Below are positions 7,768 through 16,783 of a DNA stretch of 64,000 nt, piece by piece. This stretch comes from Anaerolineales bacterium (GTDB taxonomy: Bacteria > Chloroflexota > Anaerolineae > Anaerolineales > UBA4823), in NCBI GenBank assembly GCA_020060465.1, contig JAGVAD010000024.1, positions 62,001 through 126,000 on the forward strand, read 5' to 3'. Below the pieces are notes generated by a model. That model made no database searches, was not told the DNA's origin, and was given only the letters and a program-made list of their open reading frames with translations. Both the position numbers and the translations under genes were made by a program. How positions within the stretch are numbered: the first letter of the stretch is position 1; every line of letters starts with the position of its first letter.

Positions 7768-10239
7768 CTAACGCTCCTGCAGGCTGCCTTCTGGATATCC
7801 ATCAACTTTTGGCCGCTCTTCATGACCACCGGGATCAACAACCGGTATAGAGAAGGAGAAAGTACTGCCTTTGCCCACCTCGCTTTCAACCCAAATCCGC
7901 CCGCCGTGCTGTTCAACGATCTCTTTACTGATCGCCAAACCCAAGCCGGTGCCCTTCGGTTTGGCAGTCAACATATCTCCCACCTGCCTGAACTTTTCAA
8001 AAACCAGCGCCTGATCCGAGGGCGAGATTCCAATTCCCTGATCAATCACCTGAACGATCACTTCGCGGTTCTCTTGCTGGGCGCGAACGATGACTGAACC
8101 CTGGGGCGTAAACTTCACCGCATTGGATACCAGATTGATCACCACCTGAACGATGCGATCTGCATCGCCAATCACTTTGGGTAAATTCTCTGGGATATCC
8201 ACAATGAAAGAAAGGTTCTTGCCATCAAACAAAGCGGCGCAGGCGGTCGTCGCCTGACGGATTACATTGCCAATCGGGAGCGGTTGAAATTGCCACTCCA
8301 TTTTCCCGGCTTCGATCTTTTCCAAATCCAGCAGGTTGTTGATCAGCGTCATCAGGCGCTGCCCCTCGTCTAAAATGATTTGCAGATTCTCCTGGATCAG
8401 GGCCGTGGCGCGCTGCAATTTCTCGTCTTGATCTGGCAACAAGGGAAATATTCGTTCTTCCAGCCGCTTTTGAACGATGCGGGTGAACCCAAAGATGGAA
8501 ACCAGAGGCGTACGTAATTCATGGCTGATATTTGCCAGGAAATCGCTCTTGGCGGCGTTGGCGGCTTCGGCAATGGCACGCGCTTCTTCAGCAGCCTGGC
8601 GAGCCGCCTCCATTTGCTGCGCGTACACAACCGTCTGTTTATACAGACGCGCGTTATCCATCGCCACACCGATCTGCTGTCCAATGGAGGCTGGCACAGC
8701 CAATTGCTCAGGCGAAGGCCATATCAGGGAACGACTGGTCACGTTGATAGCGCCCAGTACACTATCTTGATTGAGCAGCGGGATGCTGACTACAGTTTTA
8801 AGCTGATCTCGCTCCATCACCTCCCGCAACGCGCCAGGCGGATAATCGGCGACCAGGCGGGCAACCGGGCGGTGCGTTCTCACCACTTCGTCAATGATGC
8901 TGGCTTCAACCGGCAGGCGTTGAATTAACAACAGCATTTCAGGGCTGATACCTTGCTGGTCCACCAGGATGAGCTGGTGCGCATCCAAATCGAAGCGGAA
9001 GACTGCGCCGGCATCCATGTGCAATACCTCGATGGTTTTGGTCAAAGCGTCTGAAAGGATCTGATCCAGGTCCAACGAACGACTGACCACTGCCGCCACC
9101 GAATTCAGAGCCGTAAGTTCTTCTGTGCGCTGCGCCACCCGCATTTCCAGCGTCTCATAGGATTCTTTCAACTGGCCCGCCATGATGTTGAACTGGTTTG
9201 CCAGGTTCTCCATTTCATCGCCGGTTTTCAAGGTGATGGGGTGGGTGAAGTCGCCTCCGGCAATGCGCTGAGCAGCGGCGGTAAAATCCATCAATGGACG
9301 GGTCACGCGCCGGACGCCAAAAGCCATGGTCAGGGTAGGAATAAGCACGCCTAAAACTAACAAAATCCACAAAAACCGCAGATACCCCTGGCTGGTGAGC
9401 GCCAGATCGCTCCAGTTTTCTTCGACGATCAATGTCCAGGAAGTACGCGGTATCGGGGCGTAACCCGCTACAATATCCCGCCCATCCAGCGACCGCGTCC
9501 GCGCCACCCCCACTCGGCCGGTTAGAGCCTGGTTCGCCACCGGATGGCTGGTGAACACTTCGCCGATTTGCTCTGAGAAATTGGTAAAGACGACACGCCG
9601 GTTGCTATCCACCAGATAAGCATTGCCGCTGCGGCCAATGCGCAATTTAATCAGCGCACCATAAAATGGGCTTACCGAATTTACGTCTAAATGAAACATC
9701 CCCGCCGCAACCCCTCGGAACTCTCCTCGGTCGCCCAGGATGGGGACAGCCAGAGCAATTACCTCTTCTCCATTGGGTCCATTCGGCTCGATATTTGAAA
9801 TATATAAGGCAGGCGTGCGCACCATGGTGCGGAAAAACGAGCGATTGGACCAATCCTGATTCAGCAGCCGGGGGTTTTCTGGCAGGGCAGCGACGACATA
9901 TCCCAGATTGTTCATCAAGTACACGCCGGCGTCGAAAAAGACAAGCTGGTTTTTCGAGCCAATCAACGCCAGGCGTTGATTGCGCGGTGCGCCGGCATAA
10001 ATATCCGGCAGGCGCGTCAGCGTGGTGAGGCGGTCAATATACTCTTCAAAGCTGGCGGAGATCTCACTGGCGGAAAGGCGCGTCAACTCTTCATCGCGCT
10101 TGAGCACCAAATCTTCGGTGACCTTCTGATACGCCACATAGACCGTCAGCGCCACCAGGAAAAGAATGATGACGGTTGGGATGAACGACCAGGCGACAAT
10201 TTTATTGCTCAGCCTGGATCCGAAGCGAGGAAAAACCAA
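7768..10239 (-). CDS. Membrane sensor histidine kinase (CACHE-HAMP-GAF-HisKA-HATPase)
   Basis: An 823-residue kinase. Order: first membrane helix (NKIVAWSFIPTVIILFLVALTVYV), extracytoplasmic double-CACHE-like sensor (about 40-320), second helix (FLWILLVLGVLIPTLTMAF), HAMP, GAF domain, coiled coil, HisKA with the phosphorylated His573 in FLANISHELRTP, and a HATPase domain with NLVSNAVKFT, DQGIGIS and GTGLGLAISKEIVEQHGG. The start was moved from the ORF-track 10491 to TTG 10239. That TTG has AGGAG seven bases upstream, and the longer version would run 230 bases into the binding-protein gene with a low-complexity translation. It follows the binding-protein gene after 19 bases, suggesting that the binding protein presents a ligand to this sensor. 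Confidence 0.88.
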   Translation of the reverse strand: MVFPRFGSRLSNKIVAWSFIPTVIILFLVALTVYVAYQKVTEDLVLKRDEELTRLSASEISASFEEYIDRLTTLTRLPDIYAGAPRNQRLALIGSKNQLVFFDAGVYLMNNLGYVVAALPENPRLLNQDWSNRSFFRTMVRTPALYISNIEPNGPNGEEVIALAVPILGDRGEFRGVAAGMFHLDVNSVSPFYGALIKLRIGRSGNAYLVDSNRRVVFTNFSEQIGEVFTSHPVANQALTGRVGVARTRSLDGRDIVAGYAPIPRTSWTLIVEENWSDLALTSQGYLRFLWILLVLGVLIPTLTMAFGVRRVTRPLMDFTAAAQRIAGGDFTHPITLKTGDEMENLANQFNIMAGQLKESYETLEMRVAQRTEELTALNSVAAVVSRSLDLDQILSDALTKTIEVLHMDAGAVFRFDLDAHQLILVDQQGISPEMLLLIQRLPVEASIIDEVVRTHRPVARLVADYPPGALREVMERDQLKTVVSIPLLNQDSVLGAINVTSRSLIWPSPEQLAVPASIGQQIGVAMDNARLYKQTVVYAQQMEAARQAAEEARAIAEAANAAKSDFLANISHELRTPLVSIFGFTRIVQKRLEERIFPLLPDQDEKLQRATALIQENLQIILDEGQRLMTLINNLLDLEKIEAGKMEWQFQPLPIGNVIRQATTACAALFDGKNLSFIVDIPENLPKVIGDADRIVQVVINLVSNAVKFTPQGSVIVRAQQENREVIVQVIDQGIGISPSDQALVFEKFRQVGDMLTAKPKGTGLGLAISKEIVEQHGGRIWVESEVGKGSTFSFSIPVVDPGGHEERPKVDGYPEGSLQER

Positions 10240-10258
10240 AACCAGACTCCTGTAGATA

Positions 10259-11635
10259 TCAGCTCTGCTCGTTGCACGCGCACAGTGAAGGAGATAGACT
10301 GACGCCCTGTTGAATTTTCTCGATTTGCTGGCAGACTTTTTCCATTTCGCTGACCGGCATTTTGCCAAGCGTGAAAATCTGATCCCAGGCGTCTTTTGCC
10401 AGCTTGCTGACCCCAACCATGTTCGGAAAGGTCTCTGCGGTGACGGAATAGCCCTTGATTTGTCCGTCCGCAAATGCGGCAATATCCACATCTTTGCTGC
10501 GTTCCGGGTATTCCTGGCGAATGTACTCCACCCATTCTGGCACTAACGAGGCGCGCGCTGGCTGTAAAAAATGGGCGCGCGCCATGGCGCGCCCATAATC
10601 CTTACTTATCAGGAATTTCAACAATTCCCAGGCCGCCTCTGGATGCTTCGTTCCGGCGTAAATGCCAAAGCCATCCGTGGTCGCCAGTGTGGCATGGCGT
10701 TTCGGGCCGGTCGGAAACGGCGCGACACCGATGCGAAATCTTGCGTTGTCCAGAATATCCTTTAACGCCCAGGAGCCATCTTCCACCATTGCAACTTTTT
10801 GCTGGATGAAAGCCTGGCGGGTCTCAATATTTTGCACATCCAGAAACGTCGCCATCACCTTGTCTTCCCACATCCTTCGCCGCAGCCACTCCATGGCTTC
10901 TTGCGCCGGTGGGGCGGACATCTCACAGCGGGCGGGGTCATCGGGGTTGACATAGTGGCCGCCAAAGCTATTGACGTGGATCTGGATGCGATCCCATGTG
11001 ACGTCAAACATGCTACCCCATTGAGTAATTCCATCGCTGTTGTGGCGGGTCAGGCGGGTCATCGCTGACCAATAATCATCGTATGTCCAATCACCTGCGG
11101 GATACTCGACCGCCGCGGCGTCGAACAAATCTTTGTTGTAGTATAAAGCCAGCGCGCCGTGATACTTGGGCAAGCCGAATTGTTTCCCATCGCGGGTGAA
11201 AAGCGCTTGATATTGAGCGGGTGACCAATCATCAATGGTCTCTTTGTCAAGGTCCGCTTCTACAAGGGGTCTCAAATCCATCAGATAGCCAGCGTTTGCC
11301 CAGGCGGGGAAAAACTCGCAGCAACCGGAAAGTACATCCGGCGCAGTTCCTGCCGCCATATCGTCTAGCATTTTCTCTTCCAGATTATCCGGATCCGGCG
11401 TATAAAAGACGCGAATATTGGGATGATCTTTGTTAAAGATTTCCAACATCTGCTGCGCCAGCGACGGGAACCATTCGGTTCTCCAGTCTTGATAGACTAA
11501 CTGCACTGCGCCTTTATCGCCGCTGGCAGTTGACGACGGCGAAAGACCACATGCCGACAACGCCGCGCTGGCGGCAGCGACGCCCGCCACACGGAGAAAG
11601 TCACGCCGCCTCAATAACCTGCTGCCCTTGTTCAT
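10259..11635 (-). CDS. Extracellular solute-binding protein (family 1, sugar type) with Tat/lipoprotein signal
   Basis: A 458-residue periplasmic or surface binding protein. The N-terminus MNKGSRLLRRRDFLRVAGVAA has a twin-arginine motif, and AALSAC gives a lipobox-like cysteine. The mature part looks like carbohydrate family 1 binding proteins: VYQDWRTEWFP, DMAAGTAPDVLSGC, GLPKYHGALALYYNKDLFDAA, TLATTDGFGIYAGTKHPEAAWELLKFL. The start was set at ATG 11635; the ORF-track start adds 44 residues without signal character. No ABC permease or ATPase follows. Instead the operon continues with a sensor kinase, receiver and phosphatase, so a role as a ligand sensor is likely. Ligand unknown. Confidence 0.87.
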   Translation of the reverse strand: MNKGSRLLRRRDFLRVAGVAAASAALSACGLSPSSTASGDKGAVQLVYQDWRTEWFPSLAQQMLEIFNKDHPNIRVFYTPDPDNLEEKMLDDMAAGTAPDVLSGCCEFFPAWANAGYLMDLRPLVEADLDKETIDDWSPAQYQALFTRDGKQFGLPKYHGALALYYNKDLFDAAAVEYPAGDWTYDDYWSAMTRLTRHNSDGITQWGSMFDVTWDRIQIHVNSFGGHYVNPDDPARCEMSAPPAQEAMEWLRRRMWEDKVMATFLDVQNIETRQAFIQQKVAMVEDGSWALKDILDNARFRIGVAPFPTGPKRHATLATTDGFGIYAGTKHPEAAWELLKFLISKDYGRAMARAHFLQPARASLVPEWVEYIRQEYPERSKDVDIAAFADGQIKGYSVTAETFPNMVGVSKLAKDAWDQIFTLGKMPVSEMEKVCQQIEKIQQGVSLSPSLCACNEQS

Positions 11636-11683
11636 ATGAGATTTCCCTTTCCCTATAATCTCCACGCGCCTGTTCAGACAATG

Positions 11684-11689
11684 ATTATA
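11684..11689 (-). promoter_or_regulatory. Possible -10 box of the binding-protein/kinase operon
   Basis: On the minus strand the sequence reads AAGCTATAATCATTG, giving a perfect TATAAT about 50 bases before the binding-protein start. A -35 match is poor. Confidence 0.35.
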
Positions 11690-11739
11690 GCTTAAAAATT
11701 GGAGTGCATCAGTCCAAACTGGTGTTATAGATGTACTCA

Positions 11740-11873
11740 AAAGTTGTTGTTCGCGCCCGCCCGGCATCGGTTTCCAACCGCCGCCTCAGGTTACAAAGCC
11801 CGCATTCAGCGGGCTGAAGCGGCATCCATCTCCCAGGCGCAGGAAACAGGCCGCGGCGACAAATAACAACTTT
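11740..11873. repeat. Dispersed multi-hairpin repeat, family A copy 1
   Basis: About 134 bases bounded by imperfect inverted ends (AAGTTGTTGTTCGC and GCGACAAATAACAACTT). Inside are CGGTTTCCAACCG and the hairpin AGCCCGCATTCAGCGGGCT, joined by CCTCAGGTTACAAAG. The core matches, in reverse orientation, the element near 51131-51232. It fills most of the 340-base divergent gap between the binding-protein gene and arfB; I see no gene there. Confidence 0.65.
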
Positions 11874-11975
11874 AATGAGGCCCGACGGGACGTCTTCCAA
11901 CTCGAAGACACTACAACCGCAACCAATAACGCATGTTATACTCATTTCGACCCAGTTGGGAGGCAGAACACGGAA

Positions 11976-12395
11976 ATGATTGAAATAACGCCGGCTGTGG
12001 CTATTCGAGAAGACGAGATAGAGATCGAATTTGTGCAGGCCTCCGGCCCAGGCGGACAAAATGTCAATAAAGTTGCCACCAGCGCTCAGTTGCGTTTTGA
12101 CGTGCGCAATTCGCCCTCCCTGCCGGAGGATGTGCGGGCGCGGCTATCTCGCCTGGCAGGGAAAAGGTTGACCGCCGAGGGGGTATTAATCATTGAAGCC
12201 AAACGCTATCGCTCCCAGGAGCAGAACCGTCAGGATGCTATTGAACGGCTGGTTGAACTCATCCGCAAAGCCACCGAAAAGCCCAAAGTCCGGCGCAAGA
12301 CAAAACCCAGCCAGGCTGCTATTCGGAAGCGTCTGGAAGAGAAACACCGCCGAGGTGAAATCAAACGGCAGCGGCGACAGATCGAGGACCTCTAA
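11976..12395 (+). CDS. arfB: Peptidyl-tRNA hydrolase ArfB (ribosome rescue)
   Basis: A 139-residue protein that releases stalled, non-stop ribosomes by hydrolysing peptidyl-tRNA. It has the release-factor GGQ motif in FVQASGPGGQNVNKVATSAQLRF near residue 25, but no codon-recognition domain. The C-terminal tail is rich in Lys and Arg (KPKVRRKTKPSQAAIRKR and onward), which in ArfB/YaeJ sits in the empty mRNA channel. Length and architecture are those of ArfB. It is a single gene, convergent with the M14 peptidase. Confidence 0.93.
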   Translation: MIEITPAVAIREDEIEIEFVQASGPGGQNVNKVATSAQLRFDVRNSPSLPEDVRARLSRLAGKRLTAEGVLIIEAKRYRSQEQNRQDAIERLVELIRKATEKPKVRRKTKPSQAAIRKRLEEKHRRGEIKRQRRQIEDL

Positions 12396-12448
12396 GTTTT
12401 CAGCACCCTCGGTTATAGGGGCAGAGGGTTGATTTCGCCAGCGTAAGA

Positions 12449-13954
12449 TTAGGGGGTCGAATTTGAGATGGGGGAAGCCTCGAGGCTGGCTGTGACCGTC
12501 GAAGCGACTGTGGTGCCCGGCGTTGCGGTGGGTGGGATGAGCTCGAAATGCAGCAACAGATCCAGAACTCTCAGGTTGGCGTCGAACTCGGTCTGGTTGA
12601 TGCTGTTCAATTCCAGATCCACAGCGGCGATGACGCCGTTATCCGCTGCCCAATCCACCAGCGTGCCGGTATATTCGCAGCCCGTGTTCACCGGCGGATA
12701 TTGATAGCCGCTTATCTCTGAAATCGCTTTCGCCAGGCGAATCGACTCTGGATGTGCAGGGTCGCCGCTGGGAAATACCCCCAGCCCGGCGCTATGGTAG
12801 CTGATCAATGCTTCGATCTGGCGTGAAAGCAAGAACGCCTTGACCGCCTGCGTCTCCGGCTCCGAACCGGGAGCCGGACCGGCAGTACCTGGGGCAGAAG
12901 CGCAACCTACGCTGCGCCAGCTCGATTTCCAATTCACGTCAAAATTGCGATTCAAATCAACCTGGTTGGCGTTCAGCCGGCCCTCGGTTTTTCGGCCAAC
13001 TGCCTCCCCATCTACGTTAAGCGAGCGCAAAATGTACAAAGTTGTTCCAGAGGGGATCAGGCTGGGATGGCGTTGGATGTGTCGAATAAGCTCATCGGCC
13101 AGAGCGATGGTGTTCCACTCATCCCCGCCATGGATGCCGGCGATGATCATACGCTCTCGTGGGCCGCTTCCGAAACGATAGACCTCAATCGGGCGACCTT
13201 GCACCGAACGGCCAATGACCAGCCGCCAGTAGCCGTAAAAGGGCGTGATGGAGGCAATCGGCGTGGAGGATGGCTGAAAAGCAGGCGAGTTCGTAGTCGG
13301 CGATGGCGTAAGAGTAGCCGAGGCCTCTGGCGAGGGCGTCGGCGTCCAGGTGGGTGGTAATTGCAGGATGACGACCCCGCTTCCCCCGCCGACGACCGGC
13401 GGCGGAGCAGATGGCGGCTGTAACGCGTTTTCAGGCAAGACATCGAAACCGTTTTTCCAGGCCATGCCTCCCAAAGCAGCCACGGCGCCAAGCGCCAGCA
13501 ATGCCAATAAAACGATCAAGATAGATTGGGAGCGAGAGAGGGCAGACGTTGATGGTTTCCTCTTCGCCGCCGGCGCTTCCCGATTGACGGACTTCTGGCT
13601 GCTTTGCGCCGACGACAGAGGCGGGTCAGTCTCTGCGGTATGCGTGACGAGGTCTTGCACCGCAGCAGGCTTTGTATCAGACGGCGCAGGCTCGGCAGGC
13701 GGCGGCAAATCCTTGTGTGCGGAAAGCTGCTCCAGCGCACGGCGGACTGTTGGATGATTTGGGCGGAGGGAAAACGCTTTCTCCAAGCAGTAACGCTTCC
13801 TGTCCACTTCCTGGATACATGCCGCCAACCCTAGCCAGGCGTGGAAGTCATTGGGATCGGCTTGAAGCGCCTGAATGAAAAAGCCTTGCGCTCGTTCTTT
13901 TTCACCCTTTTTCAGGGCTTCGAGCGCCTGAGTGAGCATGGGTTGTTGAGTCAT
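12449..13954 (-). CDS. Membrane-anchored M14 zinc carboxypeptidase with N-terminal TPR
   Basis: A 501-residue protein. Residues 1-75 form tetratricopeptide-like repeats (MTQQPMLTQALEALKKGEKERAQ, DFHAWLGLAACI). A charged linker leads to one membrane helix near residue 150 (ILIVLLALLALGAVAALGG). A Thr/Pro/Ser-rich spacer follows, then an M14 domain from about 245. Zinc ligands are suggested by GIHGGDEWNT and by the histidine in ALISYHSAGLG; RSLNVDGEAVG, VDLNRNFDVNW and a late glutamate in AVDLELNS complete the family pattern. The catalytic domain should face outside with the TPR inside. Substrate unknown; peptidoglycan peptides or proteins are both possible. Confidence 0.85.
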   Translation of the reverse strand: MTQQPMLTQALEALKKGEKERAQGFFIQALQADPNDFHAWLGLAACIQEVDRKRYCLEKAFSLRPNHPTVRRALEQLSAHKDLPPPAEPAPSDTKPAAVQDLVTHTAETDPPLSSAQSSQKSVNREAPAAKRKPSTSALSRSQSILIVLLALLALGAVAALGGMAWKNGFDVLPENALQPPSAPPPVVGGGSGVVILQLPPTWTPTPSPEASATLTPSPTTNSPAFQPSSTPIASITPFYGYWRLVIGRSVQGRPIEVYRFGSGPRERMIIAGIHGGDEWNTIALADELIRHIQRHPSLIPSGTTLYILRSLNVDGEAVGRKTEGRLNANQVDLNRNFDVNWKSSWRSVGCASAPGTAGPAPGSEPETQAVKAFLLSRQIEALISYHSAGLGVFPSGDPAHPESIRLAKAISEISGYQYPPVNTGCEYTGTLVDWAADNGVIAAVDLELNSINQTEFDANLRVLDLLLHFELIPPTATPGTTVASTVTASLEASPISNSTP

Positions 13955-13960
13955 GGAAAA

Positions 13961-15979
13961 CTATCCGCAGATATATACCAGCAATTCTCCTGGGCCATGA
14001 ACACCAATCGTAAGCGTCATTTCAATATCCGCGGTGCGCGACGGTCCGCTGATCAGCACGGCAGTTGGCGCTTCGCGCACCGATTGCAACCCCAAAGCCT
14101 GGGGAAGCGAGGGTAAAATATCTGCCTCTCGCAGCACCGCCAGATGAATCTCAGGCAGCAGCGAGGCCGTAAGAGGCTGCTGCGCTCCTCCCGACAATAC
14201 CAATGTACCCGATTCGGCAACCCCGGCCAGCGCGCCGGTCAGCCCGGCCCGGATTTGCGGATCGGGTTCACGCTGCGTCTGAACGCCGCTTTCCCGCAAC
14301 GCCGAAATCAACCCGGCGGGTAGATGGGATTCATCCCAGGTCTGCACGCGGCGAATTTCGCGGCGCATCAGCTCCTGGGCAATGCGCCCGGCTAATTCTT
14401 CGGGCGAGCAATGCACAACGACGCCGCCCAGAGCGGCGAGTTCATCGGAAAACTGTTGCGCCAGCGGTTTTGAGTTCGATGAATGCGGCGATTCGGCGGG
14501 CGGCGGCAGGGTTTCTGAATTGCCGTCAGCGTGATTTGCTGGATGCAGCGCTGCAAAGCGATCGCGGAAAGGGCGCCCATTTGGCAGTGGAAAATCCTTC
14601 GAGTATCCCCAGCCGGTGAACGCTGGAAGGCGCAGCCAGCGGGAAAACAGCGAAGCCAGCCAGCCGAAGCCTCCGCCGATGCGCTGCGCAACGGCGTAAC
14701 GGCGCGGCGACGACGCCAGCCAGGTGTAAAGACGTAAAGCCAGGCGCAAGCTGGCTGGTACGTGCGAACGCCTGGAGGCAGATGAGGACGCATGAGCCAG
14801 GTTGGCCCCTTCCGCGCGCACGCGCAGCAATAGCTTAGGCAGGTCAATATCCACCGGGCAGGCATCTTTGCAAGCGCCGCACAGGCTGGAAGCCCGCGCC
14901 AGGTGACCAAACTCCTCCACGCCGAACAGACCCGGAGAAACCACCGAGCCGATCGGGCCAGGATATGGAGTATATTGTCCGCTGACGCCCTGATATACAT
15001 GTCCGCCGATCTCGCGGAAGACCGGACATGCATTCAGACAGGCGCCGCAGCGAATGCAGTAAAGACTCTCTGCCAGCGGCGAACGGCGCATTGCGCTGCG
15101 TCCGTTATCTACCAGGATCAGATGGCGTTCCAGCGAGCCATCCACCTCGCCGGGACGTCGCGGGCTGTGGATCAGACTGGTATAAACGCTCAGTTTCTGC
15201 CCGGTGGCAGAACGCGGTAGTAAATACAACATCAACGCCAGGTCGTCCAGTGTTGGAACCAGACGTTCGATGCCCATCAAGGCAATGTGCAGGCGCGGCA
15301 AGGTGGTGCACATGCGCCCATTTCCCTCATTGGTCACGATGCACAACGTACCGCTCTCTGCCACACCAAAGTTCACCCCCGAAATCCCGATGTCGGCGTC
15401 CAGAAAGACCTGGCGCAGCAACTGGCGCGCGATGCGGGTCAGCGTGGGAATATCCTCGGTGTAAGCGATGCCCAGTTTTTCGACAAATGTCTGCGCCACC
15501 TGCGCGCGTGTCAGATGAACCGCCGGGGTAATAATATGTGCCGGGGGTTCGCTGCGTAGCTGAACAATATATTCGCCCAAATCGGTCTCTACTACGCGAA
15601 CGCCCAACGCTTCCAGCGCATGGTTCAAATGCACTTCTTCGCTGACCATAGACTTGGATTTCACGACCAGCCGCGCCCCGGCGTTTTGGGCAATATCACT
15701 TACAATCTGTACCACTTGATCGGCGGTATCGCCGTGATGGACAACGACGCCATTGGCTTGTAGGTTGGCTATAAATTGAGCTAAATATTGGTCGAGATGA
15801 GCGATGACCTCGGCGCGAACGGCGTGAGCGCGTTGGCGCAACGCCTGGCGTCCTTGGGGAAGAGAAGCAAACGCCTGGCTGAAAGCTCTCTGACGGCGCT
15901 CGGCGTTGCCATCCAGGGCGGATTGTAGGACCGGATCGTCCAACGCAGCGCGGATTTGGCTGTGAAAGAGGTCAGTCAT
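13961..15979 (-). CDS. LutB-LutC fusion (lactate utilisation iron-sulfur protein plus LUD domain)
   Basis: A 672-residue fusion of two subunits of the LutABC L-lactate oxidation complex. The LutB part (about 1-440) has the LUD domain (GDTADQVVQIVSDIA, SKSMVSEEVHLN, GVNFGVAESGTL) and two ferredoxin clusters in CIRCGACLNACPVF and CGACKDACPVDIDLPK. The LutC-like part (about 470-672) has a second LUD domain ending ISGPSRTADIEMTLTIGVHGPGE. The start was placed at ATG 15979 (MTDLFHSQIRAAL); the ORF-track extension runs into lutA. lutA lies 23 bases upstream. LutB and LutC are normally separate, so the fusion is notable. Confidence 0.9.
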   Translation of the reverse strand: MTDLFHSQIRAALDDPVLQSALDGNAERRQRAFSQAFASLPQGRQALRQRAHAVRAEVIAHLDQYLAQFIANLQANGVVVHHGDTADQVVQIVSDIAQNAGARLVVKSKSMVSEEVHLNHALEALGVRVVETDLGEYIVQLRSEPPAHIITPAVHLTRAQVAQTFVEKLGIAYTEDIPTLTRIARQLLRQVFLDADIGISGVNFGVAESGTLCIVTNEGNGRMCTTLPRLHIALMGIERLVPTLDDLALMLYLLPRSATGQKLSVYTSLIHSPRRPGEVDGSLERHLILVDNGRSAMRRSPLAESLYCIRCGACLNACPVFREIGGHVYQGVSGQYTPYPGPIGSVVSPGLFGVEEFGHLARASSLCGACKDACPVDIDLPKLLLRVRAEGANLAHASSSASRRSHVPASLRLALRLYTWLASSPRRYAVAQRIGGGFGWLASLFSRWLRLPAFTGWGYSKDFPLPNGRPFRDRFAALHPANHADGNSETLPPPAESPHSSNSKPLAQQFSDELAALGGVVVHCSPEELAGRIAQELMRREIRRVQTWDESHLPAGLISALRESGVQTQREPDPQIRAGLTGALAGVAESGTLVLSGGAQQPLTASLLPEIHLAVLREADILPSLPQALGLQSVREAPTAVLISGPSRTADIEMTLTIGVHGPGELLVYICG

Positions 15980-16002
15980 TGGCAGGATGAATGAGTAATT
16001 GG

Positions 16003-16743
16003 CTAACGCTTGTCTTCCGTATTGGCCAACACTTCGGCGATATGAACTGCGCGTTGGGTTTTCCCGCGGCGATGCAGACCGCCGTTCATATGCGTGATAC
16101 AACCGGCGTCGCAAGATACCACCACCGGCGACTGGCTGGCCTCAATGCTGGCGATTTTGCGTTCCAGCATTGCCGCAGAAATTTCGGGGTGCTCTACGGA
16201 AAACACCCCGCCGAAGCCGCAGCAATCGGTCGCATAGGGCAATTCGACCAGTTCCGCCCCTTGAACGGCTGCCAGCAAGGCGCGTGGCTGACGGTCAACC
16301 CCCAGATCGCGCAGCAAATGGCAGGAGGCATGGTAAGTCAACCGACCCGACCAGCGCGCACCCAAATCAACAACGCCGAGGTGATCCACCAGGAACTCGG
16401 TCAATTCATAGGTGCGTTCCGCCAATCGGCGAGCGCGGGCAAGCCAGCGATCATCATCGGCGAATAACTCCAAATACCCGTGGCGAATCATCGCCGCGCA
16501 GGAGCCAGAAGGCACAATGACCGCTCCGGCGGTGTTTTCAAAGACTTCAATCGTGCGCCTGGCGAGAGGCAATGCCTGGTCACGCAGCCCGGCGTTGTAA
16601 GCCGGCTGGCCGCAGCAAGTTTGCGCAGAGGGAAATTCAACCTGAGCGCCGGCGCGCTGCAAAACACGCACCACAGCTTCGCCAACGTCTGGATAAAGTG
16701 TGTCAATGATACAGGTGACAAAAAGCTGCACCGGCAAGTTCAC
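16003..16743 (-). CDS. lutA: LutA-type (Fe-S)-binding CCG-domain protein
   Basis: A 246-residue protein with two CCG domains: SAQTCCGQPAYNAG and ATDCCGFGGVFSV, with associated cysteines in PSGSCAAMI and SCHLLRDLG. These bind iron-sulfur or heterodisulfide-reductase-like clusters. LutA works with LutB and LutC to oxidise L-lactate to pyruvate and pass electrons to the respiratory chain. The start is GTG 16743; there is no better upstream codon. It leads the lutA-lutBC pair. Confidence 0.92.
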   Translation of the reverse strand: MNLPVQLFVTCIIDTLYPDVGEAVVRVLQRAGAQVEFPSAQTCCGQPAYNAGLRDQALPLARRTIEVFENTAGAVIVPSGSCAAMIRHGYLELFADDDRWLARARRLAERTYELTEFLVDHLGVVDLGARWSGRLTYHASCHLLRDLGVDRQPRALLAAVQGAELVELPYATDCCGFGGVFSVEHPEISAAMLERKIASIEASQSPVVVSCDAGCITHMNGGLHRRGKTQRAVHIAEVLANTEDKR

Positions 16744-16783
16744 GTTGCGTATTGTATCCTAAAAACATTGCAAATGGAAACAG

